Below the pieces are notes generated by a model. That model was not told the origin of the DNA and made no database searches. It saw only the letters and a program-made list of their open reading frames with translations. The position numbers were made by a program, and so were the translations under genes. From contig JAEDLI010000031.1 of NCBI GenBank assembly GCA_016295375.1, positions 1 to 23,184 of the forward strand: 23,184 nucleotides of DNA, read 5' to 3'. Below are positions 10,984 to 18,192 of this stretch, piece by piece (position 1 is the stretch's first letter; each line of letters begins with the position of its first letter). Origin of the DNA: Fibrobacter sp. GTDB taxonomy: Bacteria > Fibrobacterota > Fibrobacteria > Fibrobacterales > Fibrobacteraceae.

Positions 10984-11011
10984 TTATGCATTTATTTGTT
11001 TATATGCATAA
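10984..11011. promoter_or_regulatory. AT-rich dyad upstream of metH, possible operator
   Basis: TTATGCAT (10984-10991) and ATGCATAA (11004-11011) form a perfect 8-bp inverted repeat with a 12-bp spacer, 25-52 bp upstream of the metH ATG. The AT-rich context (TATAAA, TATATT) suggests the metH promoter is here too. The size and spacing would suit a dimeric regulator. No known operator is recognised. Confidence 0.4.
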
Positions 11012-11033
11012 ATATAGAAAAAGTCGGGGCGTT

Positions 11034-11135
11034 ACGGGGCCGACGTCTGAGGCCCCGTAGAGGGGGTAGCCCCGGAACAAGTCCGGGGCAGGCTCCTGGC
11101 CCGGCTTGGACCGGAGCGAGGGGGAGACTTCCCCC
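11034..11135. repeat. Cluster of three palindromes between metH and the GH57 gene
   Basis: Three hairpins follow one another: ACGGGGCC-9 nt-GGCCCCGT (11034-11058), CCCCGGA-ACAAG-TCCGGGG (11070-11088) and GGGGGA-GACT-TCCCCC (11120-11135). The first is followed by AGAGGGGGTAG, as at 3697-3709. The second shares its loop with the palindrome at 3236-3254, and the third is nearly the same as the one at 3765-3782. No gene lies in this stretch. Confidence 0.6.
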
Positions 11136-11150
11136 ATCCAAGTCAATACG

Positions 11151-11179
11151 TTGGGCAGTAGATTAAATATTTCTACATT
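11151..11179 (+). promoter_or_regulatory. Likely promoter of the GH57-hpt operon
   Basis: TTGGGC (11151-11156) and TACATT (11174-11179) are separated by exactly 17 bp. Only 7 bp lie between the -10 box and the ATG at 11187, so the transcript would be leaderless or nearly so. That fits the lack of a Shine-Dalgarno there. Confidence 0.45.
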
Positions 11180-11186
11180 TGCGCCC

Positions 11187-13613
11187 ATGGAAAAGAAGCA
11201 CCCCCTCTATTTTACGATTCACGGTCACTTTTACCAGCCTCCCCGCGAAAATCCCTGGACAGGCGTCATCGAGAACCAGCCCAGCGCGCGGCCATTTCAC
11301 GACTGGAACGACCGTATCGCAAGCCAGTGCTACTCCCCCAACTCCGCAAGCCGCATTCTGAATTCAGAAGGGCGCATCCAGGATATCGTCAACAACTACG
11401 ATTTCATGAGCTTCAACATGGGCCCCACCCTCATGGGTTGGATCCGGACCCATACTCCCGACACTTACAAGAGAATCCAGGAAGCCGACAAGCGGAGCGC
11501 CGAACGTCTGAACGGTCACGGCAACGCCATCGCCCAAGTCTATAACCACATCATCATGCCTCTCGCCAGCGAGCAGGACAAGCGGACCCAGATTCTCTGG
11601 GGCATCGAAGATTTCAAGTTCCATTTCGGACGCATGCCCGAGGCCATGTGGCTGGCCGAAACGGCCATCAACCTGCCGACAGTGGTGGAACTCATCAAGG
11701 CGGGAATCAAGTTCACCATCCTCTCCCCCACCCAGGCGGATTCCTTCCGTGAATTGGGTGCAGAAAAATGGATTGGCTGCAGCAATACCGATATCGACAC
11801 CACCAGGCCCTACCGCATTTACCCGCGGGACGAAAAGGGCAATCTGGTCTGCGACGGCTACCTGGACGTGTTCTTCTACAACCCCTGGCTCAGCAGCGCC
11901 GTAGGTTTCGAGCATCTGCTCCGCGATGCGGGCGTGTTCGGCAAACGCATCCAGGACGCCTGGGACCCGAACCGTGAAGACCCGCAGCTGGTGAGCATCG
12001 GCACCGACGGCGAAAGCTACGGACACCACGAGCCCTTCGGCGACATGTGCGCCGCCTACCTTTACAACCGATTCGCTCCGGAGAACAACATGGTGCCCGT
12101 CAACTACGGCTGGTACCTGGAAAAGTTCCCGCCCAAGCACGAGGTGCTGCTGAAGAATTTCCACGGCGAAGGTTGCGCCTGGAGCTGCGCCCACGGGGTG
12201 GGCCGCTGGTACAGGGACTGCGGGTGCTCCACCGGAGGTGGCCCCGGCTGGAACCAGAAATGGCGCGGTCCGTTGCGCGACGCCTTCAACCACCTGAAGG
12301 AACTGGCCGACGAAATCTTTGTGCGGGAATTCGAGAAGGTGAGCAAGGTGAATCCCTGGGACGCCCGGAACGCCTATGTGCAGGCATTGGTCGCTCCCGA
12401 AGACGAGACACGACTCTCCGCTTTCTTGAAGACCATCCTGAACAATCCCGAAAACGCCGAAGAAAGCGCCAAGGCCGTGCGTCTTCTGGAAATCCAGAAG
12501 TTCTGCCTGTTCAGCTTTACCAGCTGCGGCTGGTTCTTCAACGACATCGAAGGCCTGGAACCTGTGCAGAACATGCGCTACGCACTCCGGGCCATGGAAC
12601 TGATGCAGCCGTTCCTCCCCTTCGGACACTCCATCGAAAACCGTTTCATGAGCATCCTCGCCCGAGCCACCAGCAATGAGCACAAGTGGAACGGCGCCGA
12701 AGTCTACACCCGCTACGCCAAGGACGAGGTCCCCGTGACGGTGAAGCTCATGGCCGAACGGGCCGCCATTTTCCACCTGGGACTGGAAGAGGGCTACGAC
12801 CAGAAAAACGCCAAGCTCACTTCTACAAAGATCGCCTCCCGCCGCAAGCAGACCCTGGTGCGGGCCACCTACGACGACAAGACCATCGGGGAATCCCGAG
12901 TGGCAACAATCCTGGTGCTTTCCGATTCCATGGGCCGCGTGAACCTGGTGGTGGCCGACGGCGAACCCGAGGTGAACAAGCTCTCCTTCGTAGAAAACCC
13001 GAACAAGAGCGCCGAAGAACTGCAGCACCAGTTCCCCACCGCCTACGTGGTCCAGATGCGTCACCTGATGAGCGATTCCCTGAAGCGCATCAACCAGCTG
13101 GAAACCAAGCGGAGCCTCAAGGACATTACGGAGGCCTTCTCGGACTTTACCGTTCAGAAGGGACTTTCCATCGACAGCCTGGCCGACCCGGACCATACCT
13201 TGCCGGACACCATCCGGACCATTCTTTCCCTGGACATCAATTCCAAGATCCACCACCTGGTGCTGGAATACCTGGATAATCCGGAGCAGGAAAACTTCAA
13301 GGAAATCGAGGCCCTGGTCAAGGAAGCCAACTCCCTGAACGCCACCTTCTCCTTCGGCGGAACGGGCCGCATGGTCCATCGCAAAATTGTAGAATGCCTG
13401 GACCAGGTTTTCGAGAACCTGAAACAGCCCACCGTCCTCTACATCACGAACCTGATTTCTTTGGCGGACTGGCTGCACATCTACATCGACAAGACCTCCA
13501 TCGAGAACCAGGCCTTCCCCATGTTCCAGGAATTCAAGAAGAATCCCAAGGGCAAGCTGAAAGCCATGATTCCCGTGTTCCAGTGGCTGAATTTCGAGGT
13601 AGGCAATGTATAA
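11187..13613 (+). CDS. GH57 / DUF3536 glycoside hydrolase (alpha-amylase or glucanotransferase type)
   Basis: This 808-residue protein belongs to the GH57 group carrying DUF3536, linked to alpha-glucan hydrolysis or transfer. The start at 11187 was chosen because the family begins with a strand leading into HGHFYQPPRENPW (about 12-24); an in-frame TTG 81 bp upstream lies inside non-coding repeat DNA. Other motifs are EAMWLAET (probable nucleophile E158), SIGTDGESYGHHEPFGD (probable acid/base D274), and the Cys-rich CAWSCAHGVGRWYRDCGCSTG segment typical of DUF3536. The C-terminal half is helical and of unknown role. No signal peptide is seen, so it is probably cytoplasmic and may act on glycogen, like the amylase and MalQ nearby. 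Its stop overlaps the start of hpt by 8 bp. Actual substrate is unproven for this subgroup. Confidence 0.88.
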   Translation: MEKKHPLYFTIHGHFYQPPRENPWTGVIENQPSARPFHDWNDRIASQCYSPNSASRILNSEGRIQDIVNNYDFMSFNMGPTLMGWIRTHTPDTYKRIQEADKRSAERLNGHGNAIAQVYNHIIMPLASEQDKRTQILWGIEDFKFHFGRMPEAMWLAETAINLPTVVELIKAGIKFTILSPTQADSFRELGAEKWIGCSNTDIDTTRPYRIYPRDEKGNLVCDGYLDVFFYNPWLSSAVGFEHLLRDAGVFGKRIQDAWDPNREDPQLVSIGTDGESYGHHEPFGDMCAAYLYNRFAPENNMVPVNYGWYLEKFPPKHEVLLKNFHGEGCAWSCAHGVGRWYRDCGCSTGGGPGWNQKWRGPLRDAFNHLKELADEIFVREFEKVSKVNPWDARNAYVQALVAPEDETRLSAFLKTILNNPENAEESAKAVRLLEIQKFCLFSFTSCGWFFNDIEGLEPVQNMRYALRAMELMQPFLPFGHSIENRFMSILARATSNEHKWNGAEVYTRYAKDEVPVTVKLMAERAAIFHLGLEEGYDQKNAKLTSTKIASRRKQTLVRATYDDKTIGESRVATILVLSDSMGRVNLVVADGEPEVNKLSFVENPNKSAEELQHQFPTAYVVQMRHLMSDSLKRINQLETKRSLKDITEAFSDFTVQKGLSIDSLADPDHTLPDTIRTILSLDINSKIHHLVLEYLDNPEQENFKEIEALVKEANSLNATFSFGGTGRMVHRKIVECLDQVFENLKQPTVLYITNLISLADWLHIYIDKTSIENQAFPMFQEFKKNPKGKLKAMIPVFQWLNFEVGNV

Positions 13614-14133
13614 GACGAGCCTCATGCCCATCTTTACGGCAGAGGCCATCCAGGAGATGGTCCAACTTCTGGGCGAAAAAATCGCCCGGAACTACAAGTT
13701 CGACACCATCATAGGCGTGCTTACGGGCTCCTTCGTGTTCGTGTCGGACCTATGCAGACATTTCCCCAACAAGGGCATCAAGGTTTCCTTCATCAGGGCG
13801 TCCAGTTACGGCGACTCTACGGAAAGTTCCGGCCAGCTGAAGGTCTCCCTGCTGGACGTGCTGGACCTGAAAGGCAAAAAGGTCCTGCTCATCGACGACA
13901 TTCTGGACACGGGCCGCACCCTGCAAAAACTGGTGGACCTGCTTAAGGAAAAAGGCGCCGCCGAAGTCCGCAGCTGCGTGCTGCTAGAAAAGCGGGCCCG
14001 TCGGGAAGTGGACTACAAGGCGGATTTCGTCGGGTTCTCCATCGAAGACGGTTTCGTAGTGGGCTACGGACTGGACTGCGCCGGAGAATACCGCACCATG
14101 CCCGACATCTGGAACCTGGAAAGCGAAAACTAA
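13606..14133 (+). CDS. hpt: Hypoxanthine phosphoribosyltransferase
   Basis: The enzyme salvages hypoxanthine or guanine with PRPP to give IMP or GMP. The 175 residues match the short bacterial HPRT: PPi loop GVLTGSFVF (37-45), SSYGDST (67-72), the PRPP-binding loop VLLIDDILDTGRTL (93-106) with its Asp pair, KADFVGFSIEDGFVVGYGLD (138-157) for the base-binding region, and YRTMPDIWNL near the end. The ATG overlaps the stop of the GH57 gene in ATGTATAA, which implies translational coupling. A second in-frame ATG at 13624 is possible but leaves no coupling. Base preference between hypoxanthine and guanine cannot be decided. Confidence in the family is high. Confidence 0.93.
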   Translation: MYKTSLMPIFTAEAIQEMVQLLGEKIARNYKFDTIIGVLTGSFVFVSDLCRHFPNKGIKVSFIRASSYGDSTESSGQLKVSLLDVLDLKGKKVLLIDDILDTGRTLQKLVDLLKEKGAAEVRSCVLLEKRARREVDYKADFVGFSIEDGFVVGYGLDCAGEYRTMPDIWNLESEN

Positions 14134-14143
14134 GGTACACGCC

Positions 14144-14635
14144 ATGGAAAACAACGATTTAGATGACGTCAGGCTACACGCCACCCAAACCTTGGAAGCC
14201 GTAGAGCGGAACTACAACAAGATTAGCCGCGGCAAGCGATTCCTTATCAACATGGCTCTCTGCCTCGCCTTTTTTGCCGGCGGCTTTGTCACCTGCAAGG
14301 TTGTCAACGACGTTCCCAGCCAGGGAATTATCGAAAAGGTGGCCGCACAGCCCGACCTGAAAAACAAGTGCAAGGGACGTTACGACCGTCCCATGGAATA
14401 CGCCATCATGCACGAATGCGTCTTTGCCCAGGGCACTCCCTCGGACGAAGCGAAACTGGTCCAGCGTATCAACTACTGCACTTGCGCCCTCCAGAGCGTG
14501 CAGCAAAAGAAGCCCTACCAGAAAATGTTCGAGAACAACCTGGTAGACTTCACCTTCAAAATCAGGGAAGAAAATCTCTGCCAAGAGAATAAGCTGATTC
14601 CCACCCTGGGAGCAGATTCTACTACATCGAAATAA
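14144..14635 (+). CDS. Single-pass membrane protein with cysteine-rich periplasmic part
   Basis: I do not recognise a family. The 163 residues have a charged N-terminus ending in a basic patch (RNYNKISRGKR), one membrane helix (about 33-52, FLINMALCLAFFAGGFVTCK) and a polar C-terminal part of about 110 residues. By the positive-inside rule the C-terminus is periplasmic. That part has five cysteines (C76, C92, C112, C114, C146), including a CTC, and could be disulphide-bonded. It follows hpt by 10 bp, with AAGG about 8 nt before the ATG, so it is probably third in the GH57-hpt operon. It is followed by the convergent queA. Function unknown. Confidence 0.75.
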   Translation: MENNDLDDVRLHATQTLEAVERNYNKISRGKRFLINMALCLAFFAGGFVTCKVVNDVPSQGIIEKVAAQPDLKNKCKGRYDRPMEYAIMHECVFAQGTPSDEAKLVQRINYCTCALQSVQQKKPYQKMFENNLVDFTFKIREENLCQENKLIPTLGADSTTSK

Positions 14636-14654
14636 CCTGACGCAGGGAATGCGC

Positions 14655-14685
14655 GCCGACAAACCCGGCACTATGTGACGTCGGC
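14655..14685. terminator. Weak inverted repeat between convergent genes
   Basis: GCCGAC (14655-14660) and GTCGGC (14680-14685) could pair across a 19-base loop between the convergent membrane-protein gene and queA. The place suits a bidirectional terminator, but the stem is short and no T-tract follows on either strand. Confidence 0.25.
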
Positions 14686-14697
14686 AAACGCGAAGCT

Positions 14698-15747
14698 CTA
14701 CAGTATCAGCATCCCGTCGCCGTAGCTGAACAGTTTCATCTTGTTCTCCACTGCCATCTTGTAGGCAGCAAGCGTGTTTTCACGCCCGTAGAAGGCGGAA
14801 ACCAGCAAAATGAGGCTGCTTTTCGGCCAGTGGAAATTGGTCAAGAGGCCGTCCACAATCTTGTAGCGGTAACCCGGATAGAAGAACGCATGGGTCACGC
14901 CCGATTGCGCCCTTACGATTCCGTTGGCATCGGCAATGGTCTCAACTACACGGGTGCTGGTGGTGCCGACCGTCACGATACGACCGCCTTCCCGTTTTGC
15001 CTTGTTGATAATCTCGGCATTTTCCTTGGTCAACTCGTAATGCTCGCCGTGCATCTTGTGCTGGGTAAAGTCTTCTACAGAAATATTCTGGAATGTTCCG
15101 GGGCCCACATGCAAGGTGACTTCGGCAACGTAAACGCCCTTCGCCTTCAGGGCGACCAGCATTTCTTCACTGAAGTGGAGGCTTGCCGTAGGAGCGGCCA
15201 CGGCGCCCGAATACTTTGCAAAAATCGTCTGGTAGGCCAACTTATCGTCTTCGTCATCGGGGCGATCAATGTAGGGCGGCAGCGGCACATGGCCTTCACG
15301 GTTCATCACCGCTTCCAGTTCCACAGGCGTCACCGCAAAACGGAGCACCCGGGCGCCGTCTTCCTTGATGTCTTCCACAACGGTCTTGACGCCGGCGATT
15401 TCAAGTTCGCGACCAATCTTGAAAGCCTTGCCGGGGCGAACCTGGGCCTCGTAGCGGGCCTCTCCGTTTTCTGCAGGAATCAGCGCCTGCACCAGGAGGG
15501 TTTCCACTTCGCCACCGTGCATCGTGTGCCCGTACAAGCGCGCCGGAATCACCTTGGTGTTGTTTACCACCAGGCAATCCCCCGGCTTGAACAACTCCAC
15601 AATTTCGGGAGCCTTCATAATACGGCGTTCACCGCCGTCCTTGGGACAGTGCAATATGCGGGTCTTGCCCTTGCCTGCCGTGCGGCTTGCAATCAGTTCC
15701 TTCGGGAACTCGAAATTGTAATCCGAAAGTTTGTGTTCCGATTCCAT
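14698..15747 (-). CDS. queA: S-adenosylmethionine:tRNA ribosyltransferase-isomerase
   Basis: QueA transfers the ribosyl part of AdoMet to 7-aminomethyl-7-deazaguanine in tRNA, making epoxyqueuosine at the wobble position. The family motifs are all present: LSDYNFEFPKELIA near the start, LVVNNTKVIPARL (60-72), GHVPLPPYI (153-161), YQTIFAKYSGAVAAPTASLHF, VTLHVGPGTF (211-220), MHGEHYEL (233-240), VGTTSTRVVE (261-270) and TNFHWPKSSLILLVSAF (304-320). The length (about 349) is normal. The start is either ATG 15747 or the adjacent in-frame GTG 15750; an AAAGGAA element is 7-10 bases upstream of these. It is last in an operon with the WYL regulator 16-19 bp upstream. No other queuosine genes are in the window. 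Confidence 0.96.
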   Translation of the reverse strand: MESEHKLSDYNFEFPKELIASRTAGKGKTRILHCPKDGGERRIMKAPEIVELFKPGDCLVVNNTKVIPARLYGHTMHGGEVETLLVQALIPAENGEARYEAQVRPGKAFKIGRELEIAGVKTVVEDIKEDGARVLRFAVTPVELEAVMNREGHVPLPPYIDRPDDEDDKLAYQTIFAKYSGAVAAPTASLHFSEEMLVALKAKGVYVAEVTLHVGPGTFQNISVEDFTQHKMHGEHYELTKENAEIINKAKREGGRIVTVGTTSTRVVETIADANGIVRAQSGVTHAFFYPGYRYKIVDGLLTNFHWPKSSLILLVSAFYGRENTLAAYKMAVENKMKLFSYGDGMLIL

Positions 15748-15766
15748 CACGCAACGTTCCTTTCCG

Positions 15767-16765
15767 TCAGTCGTCCATCTCCGACAAGGTCTTCTTCAGC
15801 AGGTCCTTCAATTCCTTTTTCAGGGATTCCGGCTTCAGGATTTTCACGTCCGGCAAGACACCCATAAGCCAGGCTTTAAAGTCGGGCGTGATGCGGAGTT
15901 TCAGGTCCACAATGTCGTTCTTGTTCTTGTCCTTGCGCACAACCGCAGGCGGATTGAAATGGGACTTTTCGAATTGGGTCTTTAGCCAGTCGTTATTGCT
16001 GGAGCGAATCTGCAGGGAAATATCCTGGGGCGCAATTTTTGGGTCTATATATTTCCCATAGGCATACTTGTAATAACTCTGCTCGTCAAAAAAGATTCCG
16101 CTTTGGGCCAACTTGTTGGTGACCGTAATGTTCATCACGTTTTCAAGCATGTACATCTTCAAGATGCCCGTTTCTGCAAAGCTATCGTCTGCACCGATAA
16201 TATAGACGGTGTCCATACGCATCACCACTTTTACGGGGCTAATCTCGATAGTTTCGTCATCTTTTTTCTTGGTGCCGTGGTGGTAGGCGATACGGATTTT
16301 TACACCGCTGTGGATAGCGTCCAGCACCTTGTTCACGTACAGGTCCTGAATCTTGTTGTCGCTCCAGGGGCCATAATCCATAATCAGGTCCTTGTCCGTA
16401 GTGATGGCTTCGGGCCTGAAATCGTCGGGGTTGGTGGTCTGCATGGCTGCAATCAGTTTATCCACCAGCTTACGGTTCTTGACGTCGCTGGGGGAATTCC
16501 CCGTCATGTTCTTCTTGATTTTTTCAAGCTGCTTTACGGATTCCTGGTTAAAGGAAACCTGCTCGTTCACCTGGATTTTGAACGCGGTTTGGCCCAGGCT
16601 ATTCTTGCCTTTACGGAGCCCGCAGTTTTCGCCCCGCAGGTATTCCAGATAGCGGAACGCCGTGCGAGGGCCGCGCCCGATATGGGTCGCAATTTCTTCT
16701 ACGGTCCTGTATTCTTTAAGCAGGGCCTTTACATCGTTGATTTTCTCGTATCCTTTTCCAGCCAT
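15767..16765 (-). CDS. WYL-domain transcriptional regulator
   Basis: This 332-residue predicted DNA-binding regulator has an N-terminal winged-helix/HTH (about 8-60; TVEEIATHIGRGPRTAFRYLEYL). A WYL sensor domain follows (about 145-225; IRIAYHHG, IEISPVKVVMRMDTVYIIGADD, MYMLENVMNITVT), then a WCX-like C-terminal extension (about 245-330). The WYL signature position reads VYI, a usual variation. WYL proteins bind small ligands or nucleic acid and control diverse genes, including stress and defence loci. The start has a good AGAGG 6-7 nt upstream. It lies 14 bp after the BON gene and 16-19 bp before queA, so all three should be co-transcribed. The regulator may respond to, or act with, the BON protein, but that is a guess. 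No target site is recognised. Confidence 0.88.
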   Translation of the reverse strand: MAGKGYEKINDVKALLKEYRTVEEIATHIGRGPRTAFRYLEYLRGENCGLRKGKNSLGQTAFKIQVNEQVSFNQESVKQLEKIKKNMTGNSPSDVKNRKLVDKLIAAMQTTNPDDFRPEAITTDKDLIMDYGPWSDNKIQDLYVNKVLDAIHSGVKIRIAYHHGTKKKDDETIEISPVKVVMRMDTVYIIGADDSFAETGILKMYMLENVMNITVTNKLAQSGIFFDEQSYYKYAYGKYIDPKIAPQDISLQIRSSNNDWLKTQFEKSHFNPPAVVRKDKNKNDIVDLKLRITPDFKAWLMGVLPDVKILKPESLKKELKDLLKKTLSEMDD

Positions 16766-16779
16766 ATCGACCTCTTTGT

Positions 16780-18021
16780 TTAAACTATCCTCAGCCTGTT
16801 TTCAATAGACGTGCTCAGCACGCGCCTTGCCACGCAGAACATGGCCAGCTGTTTCTGGATCATGGAATGAACCTTTCCTTCCAGCAAAAATTTTTCATCT
16901 ACGTAATTCACGCGAATCAAGGAATCTCCCAAGCGGGTATTCATGGAAAGTTCGTATTCCAGTTCCTTGCAGACCTTGGTATTTTCCATTTCGTCCATAG
17001 GAATCGAATTAATTTTCACGTCCAAGTCCTGCACGCCAGGGAATTCCGCAATCTTGTTCTCGATTTCTTTGGGGAAATATTCCCGAATGCAGCCCAGAGA
17101 CACCTGCACGCGTCCCTGTTCCACCTGCACCTTGTAATTGAAAATCTTGAGCCCCGGAGTTTCCAAGAGAGAGAGAATCGCCTTTTCAATCTGTTCGTCC
17201 GAAGTGTAGGATTCCGCACGAATTTTCATAAAGTCTACACAACCCCGGACCCTCTGCATGCCGTTGACGCAGGCCCTGATGGCACGCTTTACGGACAAAT
17301 TCTTCACAAGGCCGTCGAGATACACAATCCCCTGCCCCACCGTCACCGAAACTCGGCGGGAATCTTCCGGGAAAAACTGCAACAGCTTGTTGCGGGTCAT
17401 GTCCGAAAGTTTTGCATTGGGCAGGTTCTGTATGGCCTGGGGCAGCGTAATGAACAGCAGGCTTTTGTCTTCCATCTGCACGGCCAACTTGTCCTTTTCG
17501 CCGTCGTTCACATAGCCTACCGCCACGCCGAACATGTCCCGAATGGCGTGATACACATGGTCGCCGATAAGCGTCAAGGCGCTCTGGGCCGGAAGCAGGC
17601 GATACCCGCCCGGCGCTACCTCAGATTCCACATGGCACTTGGGGCATTCCACCTTTTCGTCCTTGGCGCCACCGTAGGTAAGCACGTAAATTTCCTTGTC
17701 GTGTGTCTGGAAGCAGCTCTTGACAAGCCCCGGCTTTACCCCACCCTTGAAAAACAACCAGTTCCCGGGCTGGATTCGGTTGTGCCCGTAAATCTTCGTG
17801 TAGTCCGCATGTTCCACGCTTGTTCCAAAACTAAACTCGTTGGAAAAGCAGATGATGACATTCTGGCAAACTTCGCACGAACACAGAAGCGGAATTTTCG
17901 GTTCCATGCCTCCGTGGGTAGAATAGGGTTCCCGCGCAAATATCCCATGCTCCGTTACCCGCTGGCAACGACAGCAAAACATTTTCTGGGTCAGAAGTTT
18001 GTAGGGGAACTGTTTACGCAT
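16780..18021 (-). CDS. Cysteine-motif (zinc-binding?) protein with C-terminal BON repeats
   Basis: I do not know a named family with this full architecture. The N-terminal third has cysteine pairs suited to metal binding: CCRC (16-19), CSCEVC (47-52), C58 and CPKC (126-129). A middle region (about 135-200) follows. Three BON-like repeats come next (about 206-268, 272-340 and 350-413), each with the pattern strand-xGIVYLDG-helix-strand (for example VTVGQGIVYLDGLVKNLSVKRAI). BON domains normally sit in periplasmic or membrane-linked proteins such as OsmY. Here there is no signal peptide or membrane helix, so the protein is probably cytoplasmic. It is first in an operon with a WYL regulator and queA. 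No Shine-Dalgarno is visible, since the CTAG-rich repeat runs up to the start codon. Function unknown; a sensing or stress role is possible. Confidence 0.75.
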   Translation of the reverse strand: MRKQFPYKLLTQKMFCCRCQRVTEHGIFAREPYSTHGGMEPKIPLLCSCEVCQNVIICFSNEFSFGTSVEHADYTKIYGHNRIQPGNWLFFKGGVKPGLVKSCFQTHDKEIYVLTYGGAKDEKVECPKCHVESEVAPGGYRLLPAQSALTLIGDHVYHAIRDMFGVAVGYVNDGEKDKLAVQMEDKSLLFITLPQAIQNLPNAKLSDMTRNKLLQFFPEDSRRVSVTVGQGIVYLDGLVKNLSVKRAIRACVNGMQRVRGCVDFMKIRAESYTSDEQIEKAILSLLETPGLKIFNYKVQVEQGRVQVSLGCIREYFPKEIENKIAEFPGVQDLDVKINSIPMDEMENTKVCKELEYELSMNTRLGDSLIRVNYVDEKFLLEGKVHSMIQKQLAMFCVARRVLSTSIENRLRIV

Positions 18022-18192
18022 ATATTAGAGTTACTAGTTAATAGGTACTAGTTACAGGCACCTTCGGTGCAGTTACTAGACTTTAGTTAATAGTTACTAG
18101 AAAATCTTATTGAACGTAATCTAGTAACTAGAATCTCTAAACTAGGAACTGTTGCGAAGCAACCTCAGTAACTAGCAACTCAGAACTTTGAA
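18022..18192. repeat. CTAGTAACTAG-type intergenic element with two mini-hairpins
   Basis: The element fills the gap from the gltX stop codon to the start codon of the BON-protein gene. It has repeated TTACTAG, GTTACTAG and CTAGTAACTAG units in both orientations. Embedded in it are two perfect hairpins, GCACC-TTC-GGTGC (18058-18070) and GTTGC-GAA-GCAAC (18151-18163). The layout is the same as at 5043-5178, but the unit sequence differs. No promoter or terminator is obvious. Confidence 0.65.

Noticed and set aside
10960..11186. Cobalamin or SAM riboswitch before metH
   Set aside because: The region is short and mostly simple palindromes plus an AT-rich stretch. I could not find a B12 box or SAM-box core.
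11106..11186. N-terminal extension of the GH57 protein from TTG 11106
   Set aside because: The extension would be encoded by a G5/C5 hairpin and a promoter-like region. The family starts at the strand leading to HGHFYQPPR, which fits ATG 11187.
11364..13649. Very long open frame on the minus strand opposite the GH57 gene
   Set aside because: It mirrors the codon pattern of the GH57 gene, has no family motifs and is full of low-complexity V/G/H/E stretches. It is a shadow of a GC-rich gene.
18022..18192. CRISPR-like array
   Set aside because: The repeats are short (7-11 bp), irregularly spaced and in both orientations. There are no unique spacers of constant length and no cas genes.
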